Part shown: positions 13,564 to 25,600 of the stretch, one piece after another
Numbering within the stretch: position 1 is the stretch's first letter
Layout of the letters: each line of letters opens with the position of its first letter
Origin: Pipra filicauda
Taxonomy: Eukaryota; Chordata; Aves; Passeriformes; Pipridae
Assembly (NCBI RefSeq): GCF_003945595.2
Contig: NW_024104084.1
Span: 868,001 to 932,000, forward strand
Reading direction: 5' to 3'
DNA: 64,000 nt
Position numbers and translations under genes: made by a program
Notes under the pieces: generated by a model
What the model was told of the DNA's origin: nothing
Databases searched by the model: none
Seen by the model: the letters and a program-made list of their open reading frames with translations, nothing else

Positions 13564-14184
13564 TGTAGTGGGTTGGCTTTTGGGTTTTTTAGGCCTTCCT
13601 TAGCAACAAGGTCAGAAATCTAAGGAAGTATTCCATATCATCCTTTAGTGTAACACAGCATATAAATAAGGAGGAGATAAGAGAGCTCGCTCTCATCTCT
13701 TGCAGTGGCTGAAGGTGACAGGTCTCTCTGCAGACGGTCTTTGCTTGTATAGGTCAAGGCCTGCCTGCTCAGACCTGCCCTTGTCTCTGGTCCTTTCTGG
13801 AGGCATGGAGTTGGTTGGTGCTTCACACAGTTCTGTTGTCTCATTCAGGGGAGTATTTAATTTGTTTTTTTTTATTTGTTTGTTTGCTAGCTCTCTATTA
13901 GCAGTATATATTTGGAGGGTATTTGTTTTTAGTTTTTTATCCCTGTTTCCCCCTCGCTTTTTGGTTTTTTCCCCCCCTCAGGAGCTCCCTACTGTGCGTA
14001 CAATATATTCAAATTGTAAATATAATTGTAAATATATGTAAATATATATACTTGATATAATCCCGTTTTCGTTCAGACTTCTTTGGTTTTTCTGTGGTTC
14101 GTTTTTTTTTTCCCTCGCTTGAGAGAGCGGGAGGGGGGAGGAGACAGCTCGGACTTGGTAAGAGAGCCAGGCCAAACTTACACA
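13564..14184. mobile_element. Solo LTR of an endogenous retrovirus inserted in CR1
   Basis: The 621-bp element starts TGTAGTGGGTTGG and ends TTACACA, giving TG...CA ends. The CR1 sequence is continuous on either side once it is removed. The flanking five bases are ACTGG on the left and ACTAG on the right, a one-mismatch target-site duplication. Inside are a TATA-like TATAAATA at 13661 and an AT-rich (TGTAAATA)n-like zone at about 14015-14055. No gag, pol or env sequence and no second LTR are present, so it is a recombined solo LTR. The family name is not assigned. Confidence 0.75.
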
Positions 14185-14601
14185 ACTAGGTGTGTTCAGC
14201 CTTGTATAAAAGAAGGCATCACTGGGGAGACCTTACTATGGCCTTCCTGTACCTGAAAGGAACCTGCAAGGAAGATGGAGAGGGGCTTTTTACAAGGGCA
14301 TGTAGAGAAAGGACAAGGGGGAATGGCTTCAAACTGAAAGAGAGTAGGTTTGGATTGGATATTGGGAAGAAATTCTTTACTGTGAGGGTGGTGAGGCTTC
14401 ACCAGGGGAACAGGTTCCCCCTAGAGGGAGAACAGGTTGCCTAGAGAAGCTGTGTCTGCCCCATCCCTGGGAGTGTTCAAGACCAGGTTGGATGAAGCTC
14501 TGAGCAAGGTAGTATAGTGGAAGATATCCCTGCCCATGGCAGAGGGTTGAAACTAGGTGATCTTTAAGGTCCCTTCCAGCCTAGTCCATTCTATGGTTCT
14601 C
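14185..14601 (+). mobile_element. CR1 copy, part 2: RT C-terminus and 3' end
   Basis: This is the continuation of the CR1 at 12866-13563. The + strand resumes at GTGTTCAGCC and contains the conserved end of the RT reading frame (GNGFKLKESRFGLDIGKKFFTVRVV), the 3' untranslated segment with CCCATGGCAGAGGGTTG and GGTCCCTTCCAGCC, and ends with ATTCTATGGTTCT, the 8-mer tail at about 14589. It is an old, inactive copy. Confidence 0.88.
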
Positions 14602-14800
14602 GTTGTTATCTGCCTTGGCCTTCTCCCTGATTCTTACCCATAAAGTCTCAACCATCATTAAGCTCTACACAATCAAAACACTCCTTAACATACATGACTA
14701 CTCCACCACCTCTCCTTCTGTGCCTCCTGAAGAGCTTAAAGCCATCCATTGCAACACTCAGTGGTTCAAGATGTCCAACTATGTTTTCTTCCTGTTTTTT
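14602..14800 (-). mobile_element. CR1 endonuclease-domain fragment, minus strand
   Basis: The minus strand encodes GFKLFRRHRRRGGG (about 14743-14702) followed by VYVKECFDCVEL-like sequence, characteristic of the CR1 endonuclease. It starts exactly where the plus-strand CR1 tail ends. It may be the 5' part of the minus-strand CR1 at 11441-12655, split by insertion of the plus-strand copy, although about 100 codons between the two parts are then missing. Confidence 0.75.
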
Positions 14801-15800
14801 CCCTCAGTATTCCCTGGTGTAGGAAGGATAGAGGAGAACACTACTTATGCTCCAGATCCCTTAACCAGTCTTCCTGAGGCCCTGAAGTATCTCTTGATTG
14901 CCTACATGCTTCTTATTGGAACTTCACTGCTGCCCACCTAGAACATCGGTAGCAGATAATGACATGAGATCTGCATCAGGGCAGGAAACTTTCCCATCAC
15001 ATTGTTACCCAGGCCCAAAGGAGGCAGCAGTCTTCCCTAAGGAATGGCTCCAGTCTGCACACTGGGCCTTCTGTTCCCTTGAGAAGGGGTCTCCTATGAC
15101 AATGACCCATCCTATTTCTTTATGGAGCAATTTTGGTGAAGGACACAGGTCAATTTAACCTTGGGGACACGTCTGTGTTGGAGGAACCATCATCCTTCTT
15201 GTTGTTGGATTCCACTGGCAGAACCTCACACCTGTTGGCCCAGTGCACCTGGAGAAGTGGGGCAATCATGGACACACCTGCTGTGCTGAGCAGGAACCTA
15301 TTCTCATTGTTCTCTGCCCATTAAGTCACTGTGTTTAATCTGGTGGGGAGAGGACAGGGACATGTGTCCTTTCTGTCTGTCAGACCTGTCCCAGGGAAGG
15401 CAGGATGTGATTCCAGTCTCTCTCTCATTCTCTAATACTCCTCAAACTACTCCTCTCCTCCTAGAGTGCTGTCACTAAACAGAGGAGCCTCTCTGTCTTT
15501 GTAACCTCCCACTGGCATAAGAGCAGGGACCACCCTGCAGCTGGCAGAGTGTTTCCCCCAGAGCTCTGCTTTGGCAGCTGCTTCAGTCAGAATGGATGTA
15601 CAACTCAGAGAGTTCACATCTTTCTGCTGTGTGGAGACCATTGTTCCCTGGCTGAGCTCACAGGGCTGCAGTGCTCTTCTTGCATGCCCTTCTGCACAAA
15701 CTGCCACCCAAACTACAGTGCCATGCCCTGACTGCTGTGTCATGCCCTGTTTTCCCACCCTGCTGGTGTCACTCTTGGTGTTTAGAACTCTCTAAAGTCT
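14801..15800 (-). mobile_element. Possible upstream (ORF1/5') part of the minus-strand CR1
   Basis: The GC content and style of this kilobase match the CR1 fragment next to it, and GGGTCTCCTATGACAATGACC (about 15088-15108) resembles a segment I associate with the complement of CR1 ORF1. I could not find diagnostic protein motifs. If it is not CR1, it is an unassigned GC-richer intergenic segment. Confidence 0.35.
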
Positions 15801-17796
15801 TTTTTCATAAGTTCAGGGGCTTGGCCACTATTGCTACTGACCCCATTTGGGTCATGTCATCCACTGTCACATGGTCTGTGGGCTTCCAGCTCTCTCGGCT
15901 CCACCTCAGCTTTCCCCAATTCGGGAAACTCTGTTGTGCCCTACACTAGAGTGCTCTGCTGCCAATCCTGACAGGACCAGAGCTGCTCACCTCAGCAGCC
16001 TTGGGAAGACTGAGCAGAAGACAGGTGCAGACAAAGAGGACATGGGAAAGAGGCAAAATAAAAAGGACATTTTGCCAAAGAAACCATCGCATGACCAGAA
16101 AACAGCAAAGAAAGGTATACCCAAAATTGTTGCTCACCCGGGCAGTTGGATCAGGTACCTCAGAGCAGCAGTGGCACATGTTAAAGTACTCAGTCCTGGA
16201 CATTAGAGAAGACTGGTAAAAATAACATAAGTGAACAAGCACAGTTTCAAAGTACTGATAAAAGTCCCAATACTACCGATATCTAGGGGAAACTCTGTAA
16301 TTTAAGCAACTAGAGAGGCATCAGTTATTTTAAAATTGTTAATAAATTAAATATGATAGTTACAGATATCTGTGACTGCATGCTATTTGCCCACATTTTA
16401 TAAATTTGGGGTTGATTTCTTTTTTTTGTCTGTAACAGTAAAGCAGAACAAATGTTGGGAACTGCACCTTTCAATGGCAAACACGGGGATCGATTTATAC
16501 CATCTCAGACACCTAAAATCGGGACCAAAATCTACTTTAGATAAGTTCCATTTCTGGCTAATGCAGAGAAACAGACACCTTCATGGAGTGCTTTTCCACA
16601 CCTCAAGTCAGGAATCCAACCCTGGGAAAAGATTTTTCTCTCTCTGTGTCTCCATCTCTCCACGAGTTATACAGGGAATGGTGATGGGAAGTCAGGCCTA
16701 AGTGTCTTAACTGTGTGACATTTAGAATCAGGGTCACTGAATCCTGCCCTCAGCCTCAAGGATAACACTTGACTAACAGTGTCCATAGTAGGGAGCTGTT
16801 TTCAGCCAGGATTTCACACAAAGTTTTTTGATCACTTCACCAAGGACTCCTTCATGCTACACGAGTCAGCTCTATCACCCTTTTGTGACATTGGATCGAT
16901 TTCCTTGAGAGTCTCTACTACAGTTAGTTTCAAGGTCCCAAGTTAATTTTCTTGCTATTTCCATTTCCACACCCCTTAAGAGTCCTCCTTTGCAGCAAAC
17001 CAAAACCCAGGGAACAAAACCAGGGACAGGACATCTGCATTTCCCTTGGGTTTCATCTGTTCCCTCATGCATGTGGCTATTGGCTACAACTCTGTGCATA
17101 TGAGATCAGATTGCTTTGCATAGTGTCTACCTCAGCACTAACACTCAGATCTGCACCTTTCCTTGTCCTCCGAAATGCAAACACCAGGGCACTCTCGAAA
17201 GGCAACTGGGTGGCTGCTGGGGCTGGAGAGAACGGCCTGGATTTCTGCATCCCATTTTGAATCTACTCCATGGTAGATAGCAAACAAGCATTGCTACCAT
17301 CTGATGGTTGCTTGGGGAAGTGAGTTTAGATGCTGCAAATGTTCATCTCAGGGAAAAAAAAAAACACCACTCTCGGTTGCATCAAGAAGCACCGTGCTGG
17401 CAGCTTTCTGGCTTGCAACAAGAAAGCTTCACAGAACTTATGTTTTATTTCTAGCTCCTCTCACACGACTCTAAGGAAAACAGGCAGCATTGATGACTAG
17501 AACTGAAAACTGGAGTCTTTTATATAATTAAATACTCATGTGAAGGACAGAGGTGTATTTTTAACTTAGTCAGATATTTTGCTCCTGGGGAGCTTAAAAA
17601 AGCATTATATTAAAATGTTGGTTTAACAAAAAGGTGTCATTATTTTCATAAACCATCTTAATTTGGGGGGGGAGAGTGGGGAAGCACAAAAAAATCCCTT
17701 TTATTTCCTTTAAAAACATTTTTTTTAAAATTACCTTTCTTTTCAGTGCTTGAATAGATCAGTAGTTACATTACAACTCTTCAATGGCAAATGCTA

Positions 17797-17850
17797 CATA
17801 GTGAGAAACTGAGGCAGTGGGATATTAAAGTTTAAAATCACAGGTACTAT
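17797..17850 (+). repeat. Possible ancient MIR/CORE-SINE-like fragment
   Basis: GAGAAACTGAGGCAGTGGGA followed by a TTAAA and ATCACAGGT spacing resembles the GAAACTGAGGCACAGAG...GTCACACAG segment of MIR-type SINEs. It is short and degraded. Confidence 0.35.
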
Positions 17851-19534
17851 ATGGAAAAATACCTACACCTGCCCTTACAGTGTGGCTCACCTTATACTGC
17901 ATTTTGCATGTTCAAAATCCAGCTATGGTGAATTCATCTGTCACTGAAGACTCAGCATTTTCATCAATTAAAATAATTGCCTTTCTTGCACAGATTGTCT
18001 GTCCATAATGGGTTTCTGCCCCCCACCATAGCATCCATCCTCAGACCCTTCTTGTCTTCTTGTCCCACACCTCATTCAGTTTTAATTAGATGCATCAGCT
18101 AGTCCAGTCCACTTTTAGTTTCCCTCCTTTCCCTCTAATCAGTACCTAACTGCAGTTTCTTTTTCCGTTTTCACTACTTCTTCTCTGTTTCCTTCCTCAA
18201 AAATTTCTTGTCCTGAGCTGTTTCCAACATTCTCAAGCCAGATTTCTCTTTCTTATATGTGCAGCAAGCAATTTCCTCATCTTCTCCAACTCGACTCACT
18301 TGAGGAGAAGAGGAAGGATGTATACCAGGGAAAGCACAGGAGAGACGTTGCATTCAGGTACCGAAATGGTGAGTTCACAGCCCACCACTCAAACAGCAGT
18401 TGGAGCTGAAATTGAATTAAGCAGCTGAAATTTAAGATATCTCTTGGAGCTCAGTGAGCTTGTGAATTTTAGAGGCCTGTACATAAGTCAAGTCCTGGTG
18501 GCAACAAGTGACCCACTGAGATCTTGAATCTTTACTGCAGCTTATCAGAGCTTTAGAGCTTAATTAATAAAATATTACCAGAAATTTGTAGATAGGATAA
18601 GAAATATATTTTTCTCTAGTCGTATTCTCTGAAACAAAAAAAGCTAATGATTTTGAGTTTGGTTTGGTTTGCTGTTTTCTGTTGTTGTTTTTCAATTGTT
18701 GGTATGTTGTTTGTTTGCTTCTTTGTTTGCTTTCCCTAAGAGGATGAGTAAGCATCCAAGAGGTCAGAGCTGCAAGAAACTGGATAGAAGGCCATATAAT
18801 GGGAAGTGTATGAACTTTAGGAGGAAACAGGGCAACTAGAGCTGCTTATCAGGGAGGAAAAGACCTATTTTTTTTGAGGTGACAAGACCTGAAAACATCT
18901 AGTGAATCTGTTATCTGGACTACTATCTGCTTTACAAAATGCCAAACTCTCTACTTAAGGAACATTTAAAGTTGCAAATTGTCATCGTTTGCGCAGTGTA
19001 CAAATCACACAGTTTAAAAATCCTACCTATTGGAAGAGCAGAGACTTCCACATTGCCCACAAAATAGACGAATGCATGAGTCATGCTAGCTATCAAGAAA
19101 TGGACATTTAAAGTGGTGCTACACTAAGAAACCAATTTTTGTATTTATTTCTCATCCTGATATTGGTACCTAAGTATGCACTGCAAAATAAGAAATGCCT
19201 GCAGCATAAATTCATTGTAAAATTAATATGTATGGGAAATCTCATTTAAGGTAAACTGGCATGTATTTTTTATACACATAATGATTTGTTCCTGAAGCAA
19301 ATGCGTTTGTTTATGAGTTAAACAGAAAAAGGTGTAGTCATTCCTTTGCTTTTCTGTATCTAGATCTTTGCACATAATCTGAAAAGTGTCACTGTTTCAT
19401 AGTTTGTTACAGAGTGGTTGTTCTTGCCATAATTGTATTTATGCATCTTATAATTTTTTTTTTTTTTTGTACCATTGTGCAGTTTTAAATTCTTCTCTCC
19501 TTATGAGCTCTGGAAATCTTCTTCTTCGTGTTAA

Positions 19535-19615
19535 AGTGAGAGGAAATTTTGACAAAAGAAAGCTTAATGACTTACCCATAGTGACACAGGCAGCACAGAA
19601 GGCAGCTGAACAGGG
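19535..19615 (+). repeat. Ancient MIR/CORE-SINE-like fragment
   Basis: The segment contains AAGCTTAATGACTTACCCATAG, then TGACACAGGCAGCACAGAAGG and CAGCTGAACAGGG. This parallels the TTAAGTGACTTGCCCAAGGTCACACAGC...GAGCTGGG portion of MIR elements. The similarity is judged by eye. Confidence 0.5.
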
Positions 19616-20084
19616 TTTTCTGTGTAATCTGCGACGAGGACAACACTTGTTCTCAATCCATAAGTCCTAGAAATAAAATATTTGCCCACTGGCTGGGCTC
19701 TACGTTTTTCAGGAATGTAGCAATGCCCTCACCTACTAAATGTGGCATAGCTTGGAGCCTTAGATGGAAAAACTAGAACCACTGTGCTGAAACCTACAGT
19801 TATTAAGCAGACTAAAACATAGCTCCTGAAGTCCTTGCATCTGACAGAAAGATCCATCACTACAGGTGTCATATGCTATAGTGCCATCTCTAAACTACTG
19901 TCAGACGGCAGAGGGTGACATACAGAGTTGTAGACAATTAAGGCTAACTATGAAATCACTCCTATTTACATCGATGTGTGAGACAGGAGTTAAAAAAAGA
20001 AATCCTAATGAGAAAATAACAGAATGGAATAATATGGACGTACATATGTTGCTACATGGTTAAGCTATAACTGTCCTCCAAAAG

Positions 20085-20390
20085 AAAAGTTAAAAGAACT
20101 GGTGTAGTTTGCCTAGAAAAGAAAGGACTAGTGGGTGCAAGGTAATGGTTCTTCAGTTCAAGAGTTGCCAAGGCAAGTGTGATGAATTATTTCTCAGAGT
20201 CACTCTGGACAGGAAAAGAGGGCACACACTTAAATTACAACAAAGATTTAAATTAGACACTAGTAATATGTTCTCCTGATGGAGAATAGTTAAGAAGCTG
20301 AGTAAACTGTTTGGGAAGCTTGTAACATCTCCATTTCTGGAGGTTCTTTAAAACACAGTGAACTGTCAGGCCCAAAACATTCTAATCCTG
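20085..20390 (+). mobile_element. Ancient CR1 remnant (RT C-terminus)
   Basis: In broken + strand frames it matches the order of the CR1 RT end: KELV and KRKD, then RGHTLKLQQRFKLDTSN, then VKKLSKLFGKLVTSPFLEVL, corresponding to the usual [19 protein letters not shown] and [18 protein letters not shown]. It is much more diverged than the cluster at 11.4-14.6 kb and so is older. No clear 8-mer tail was seen. Confidence 0.65.
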
Positions 20391-22590
20391 AGTTATCTCC
20401 CATGTCTTACTAACCAGAGTTGAATTTTGTTTCTTCTTAAACAGAAACCCTCCATAACATACAGAACCAGGAGATAAGTGTATGATCTAGTAAACTGAAG
20501 ACCTAATTTGGAAAATATTCATGAGAATTCAAGGCTAGGATATTTGAGGCAAAAATAGAACCATTCTCTTCAATGATTTATAAGACTGCTTTAGAGAGAC
20601 AGGGAAGAACATGCACAGTGATGTAGTGAGTGAAAACAAAAGTAATTTTTAACATGTTGCATTTTCAAGAGTAGCGGCACCATTTGCCCTCCTGAATTTT
20701 GTATTAGTACTTCCATGAGCTCTCCTGATCTGCACAGATGTGACTTTGGTGGGCCTGGGAAAGGCATGACCTCGGTTATTCCCTTGACCTAGAAATGTCA
20801 GGGTTAATCTGTTCTTCCACTTTATATATGGGTTGCCTGCCCTCCTTCCTGGGAGTGTTTGAAGACAAACACTAAGCAACCATGATCTAATCACTAAGCT
20901 TTCAATTCAAAACTCTCAGCTGCTGTCTTACCCTCTATTTGCCAAACTCATGAGTTTTCATAGATGTTAAGTCTTGCTTTGATTTTTGCCTACTGCATCA
21001 ACCCCCTCAAATTAAGGGTTACTATTTCACGAGACTAAAATAACCCCATAGGGCATATGTCTCCAGTAACATAGCACAAACAAAATAGTAACCCTCTTCT
21101 ACTTGCCTAATAAAAGAAATAGAATCACCTGGGCACATCACTGTAAGATGATTATGACCTACTAGGTAATAACAATTAGATGATGCCTCATTCTACATAA
21201 ACCAGTTAAAAAGTTTTGTTGATTTTTTTTTAATCCTAAACTACTGCTGTGAACCTCCACCTAGGTTGCTTCTTCTCTAGAAGTTGATAGCCCTGTGTCT
21301 TGGAAATAATGGGAACCCTCTAAATATTCAAACAACTGATAATTAAATTTCCTCATTGTAGATGCACAGAGGGAACCTCTGAGTTTTCTGAAACTGTTTG
21401 CTAAAGGACCTTCAGCTTTTTGGGAGGACATAACACCAGCCATAAGTATGTGTGAACATCTCTACCATAGCTCCCAGAAACCTTACAAGTGGTCATAAAA
21501 TACCTGTTTCAAGTCTGGGATTGAAACAGGTCTTCTGTCAAATGTTGATTCAAATGGTTTGAAAAACCAGACTGGAAGAAAATGATTTCTGCTGGTTCTG
21601 TCCCCCGGGATTTCACACATTTTTTTGTTGAGCCTATTTTCTCTACAAAAATGTGTGACTTTCTATGAGTCAAAATAGACTCAAAATGGGCCTATTTGGA
21701 CATTTGAAATAATTCTTGATGAGGGCTAGAAAGGAGAGGAACATTGGGGGATATGTAGTTGCTTTGTTATAGATGTTAAATCTCAGTGCCAGTTGTGACT
21801 CTGCAGCACTCACTCTCATGTCTTTGGCCCATTTTTCTTCAGTGGTCAGTTAGATGTATTGTCCCTTTAACCTTCCTTATCTTTACCTGAGTTTTCTCCC
21901 TCGTTTTTCATGAGTCCTACAGTAGACTCCAGAACCTCAGAGGGATCAATAACTTTGGAAACCCTCTCACTCTCCCCCACAGCTCTCAGACATCTGTCTT
22001 TGGTCAGCAGTTCTCCACGACTGAGTTCCATCTCATCTCATTTTCTACAACCTTGTAATTCATCAAATATTATTTATTTGTTTTACTGCTGTGGTCAGGT
22101 TCAACCTAGAGAAGATCTTCACTGAGCTGTATGAACCGTGTAGGAGAGTTTCTGTTGCTGGAAAATTTATAGTCAAAAGAGACAAATAGTGAGGGAAACA
22201 CAGTATTTTTGTCATATTTTACTGAGGTTGAGTGGGAACGTCAAACTATTGCCTTCTGTTCACACAGCAAATCTCTGGTGTTTTAAAATACTCTGAGTCC
22301 CTGCCTAGACTACAAAATCACCTTCCATTTCATCAAGGTTTTTGTATTATGCAAGTTACATATATTTAGAAGACATTGATATTTTAGAAGTTCCGATTCA
22401 TTCTCAACCTTTAACTTTAAACAGATTTATTTGTTGGGTGTTTGTTTTTGGTTTTGGTTTGTTTGTCTGTTTATTTTTTTTCATTTTCCAAAATCGTTTG
22501 CTTTGATTTCATGTCGTGGAAAATAAAATCTATTATCACCTTTGCGTAACATTTGGTCTGTGTTCTTAATTTAGCAGTTTTCTCTGTGCA

Positions 22591-22610
22591 TTGGCCACTA
22601 GAGGGTAGCA
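22591..22610 (+). promoter_or_regulatory. CTCF-like site 1
   Basis: The sequence TGGCCACTAGAGGGTAGCA closely matches the CTCF core consensus (CCACNAGGNGGC with 5' TGG), with G-to-A and C-to-T changes at tolerated positions. It is in forward orientation, facing CELF4, 18.4 kb upstream of the start codon. Binding is inferred. Confidence 0.5.
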
Positions 22611-25600
22611 CAAACAGCCTCCTGGAGCGAAGGTCCAAGTACCCCCAGGAAGACCACGGGGGACAGGAGAAGTGCATCAGGGTGGTGAAGCAGCAGTGAA
22701 GGGGTTCTGAAACAGAACAGCAAAGTTCACTCCTTGCCTCTGCTCAACTCAGCAGCGAAGCCACCTCTGAACTGACTGGATCATGGATGATCATTCCCAT
22801 TAACCAAACCTAAGTGTGAGTTGGGGGAGGTAAGGAACGGTACTTACGAATATATATTAATGATTTGCAGCAGAGATTGGTTTTGTCTAAATGAGAATCT
22901 GTATATATTTAACCCTTTGAGCAGCAGACATATGGATCTGCATGAGAGTGCGCAGGACACTAATTGTAATGTTACAGGAACAGACTCTGGATAAATTCCA
23001 AGGTGGTGGAATTAATAAGTGCTACATTGAAAAAAAAAAAACCACATAAAATAAGTAGGTGTAACAGCAGTGTGTCTCTGTAAATTCCTATGTACAATAG
23101 CCCAGATTCTCTGAATTGTTCAGAAATCTTACTCCTACCAATAACATTTTGGCTTGTAAGTCACATAACTGCCACTTGACTTTGCCTTGAGAAATTCATT
23201 ATATTTCAATCCAAGATCTTCACTGGATGAAAGGTTTACTAGCCTACATACCCCAGGCCTCGAGCATAACTTAAGACTGAGAAGAAAGGCAGGGGATAGA
23301 AGCTCTGTAGACAAACTAAATTTCATGTGCAGATAATAAGAAATAGGTCAGACCCGGTGTAAAAATTTTCTCCCCCCTAATGAAAATGAAAAATAATAAA
23401 CTGTAATATCCAAGCTAGGATTCTGTCTACAGTGGCTGTCCAGATCAGAAAAGAGGGTGGAGAAGTCAAGTCAAAGAGAGTGAAAACACAGAAGAGCTGT
23501 TGTGCACGCTGACCTCCAGGTATCATGTAACTGCTGTACAAAAGTACAGAACACAGCAGCAAAATACTTTAGGAGTGATCCAGTACAGAACAGGATGCAA
23601 CAGCTGAGGAAGGCCTATTATAAAGCAATTTTCATAAAGTCTCTACAGTAGGCCAAGGAACAGAGAAAAAAAAAAAAAAAAGATAAGAACAACAGACGGG
23701 AAAATTATATAACGGGTTGTAGATCATCAGTGACTTTTTCTTCTTCTCAGCAGCAATGAATCTGGTAGTAAAATCAGCAGAAAAGCAGTGTACAGGTCCT
23801 CTGATGGCAAGAATAAAGCAGACCCAGGGGAAAACCTAAATGGACAATAATTGCAGGTTATTATATACTGTGCTACAATACAGTGGAAAGCTGGTCAGCT
23901 ATTAGCAAGTTTAAAAAGAATAATCAAGAGGACAGCGAAGAGAGTTTACAATCTTTCACATACAACAAGAGAAAGGTAAGGCTTTGGAGATGAGAGATGT
24001 GGAAAGAAACCAGTGATATGATGCACCAGGATTATATCTCCACTGATGAGGAAGGAATTTGTCAGAGTTTCTAAATATAATTAAAAATCACATGTAATCT
24101 ACCATACTTTAACCATTTCATCCTTTGACTGTCCTTATGCCTGTCCCAAACTGGCAGCTAACAAACAATTTGGTGAAAAGCTGAAAGAAGAGGACAGAAA
24201 GAACAGGAAAAGTACATTTTAGGTTCAACACAAGTAGCTACAATATTTTCTCAGCAGAAATCTTCAACAGGGTATTTCTATATCTAATAGAATATTCCCT
24301 TTTAGCTTCTAAGTGGATTTCACAGAGATTGTCCTGGAGGGCCCATTTATTTACCTATTTCAAACACTTTGAGAAAAATTCAGTTTCTTCAACATAGACA
24401 TCCACTCTCATGGCAAGAGCAGTGGGACATCCTACTCTGTCCTGGAAGTCCTGGAAGTCCATATATATCTTCCGTAACCACATGTCTTAGCTTACGCAGG
24501 GCATCCGAGTGATCACTGGATACTTGTGTTCAGACAACTTCATCCCATCCCCAGGTACATGGTTGCTGTGAGTTCAGTGGAAAATGACAAGCTGTTCCTG
24601 AAGGTGACTCACATCTCCAGCAGCCTCAATTGCCTTCTGCAGATGTCCATCCTTCTGCCTCTAACTTTCGTATCCTTGAATAAACCAAACTTCTTGGTTT
24701 CCTCAGGCAGGTGTCATAGTTAAGTGGGATGAGTCCGGACTGAGTGCCTCCCAGTCCTCAACGTATTTATCCTACCAACGTTCCTGTGAAGGAAAGAGAT
24801 GCTATAATTCTTCCCTGACATATGGGTAGCAGAAACAGTCACGTAGAGAGTTCGTGCTTGAGAAGAAGATTGAGTTTCCATCTCCTAGATTGTAGCTGTT
24901 GAATTGTCCCCTCTTATGTTGTTAGAATTGGTTGCCTCCACAGCAGGCACGGATTTAAAAACAATATTACTATTAATTAGATTTTGCTGCATTCATTTAT
25001 TTTAACACTGAAGATTATTTGTAACTTTTTTTTAGTGCGTCTTTGTCAAGTCTTTTATTTTTCTTTGACATATCTTGATTCAGTTGTGACATTAGGGAAG
25101 AAAAAAGGGAGACAAGCCCAACTTTTCTGCTGATTATTTCAACTCCCACTACACAGCAGATGACTGAGAAATCCTAAAGATGAGTCAGAGGGTAAATAGG
25201 AAGTGTGGAGAGATTGTCTTATATTAATGGGTGTGCTGAAAAAATATCTGAAAAGAAACCAAACCAAACCAAACCAACCAAACAAAAAGATATTCACGTT
25301 TCTAGATGAGTTGTCTTTAAAGGTTTTTCTCAATCACTAAAAGCATCAGTACATCTTCATGTGAAAGAGAAAAAAATTTGGGGAGTTGTATTTTTCTTGA
25401 TTAATTTGAGTCAAAGACTGGAGAAAGAATTAAATCACTAAAATGTAATTCAGGAGAAACTTACATCACAAGGTATCATAGCTCAGTTTTAACTATGGCA
25501 TTGCCACTAATGCAAGCTTAAGATAATACTTAGTTGGAGATCTGCAAGGGAAACACAGATGACTCAGGAAATGGGAATAAGTCAGTAAAAGACCACTTTC

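Noticed and set aside
24370..24740. Possible processed pseudogene
   Set aside because: The stretch looks slightly protein-like in one frame but I recognise no family and frames are short.
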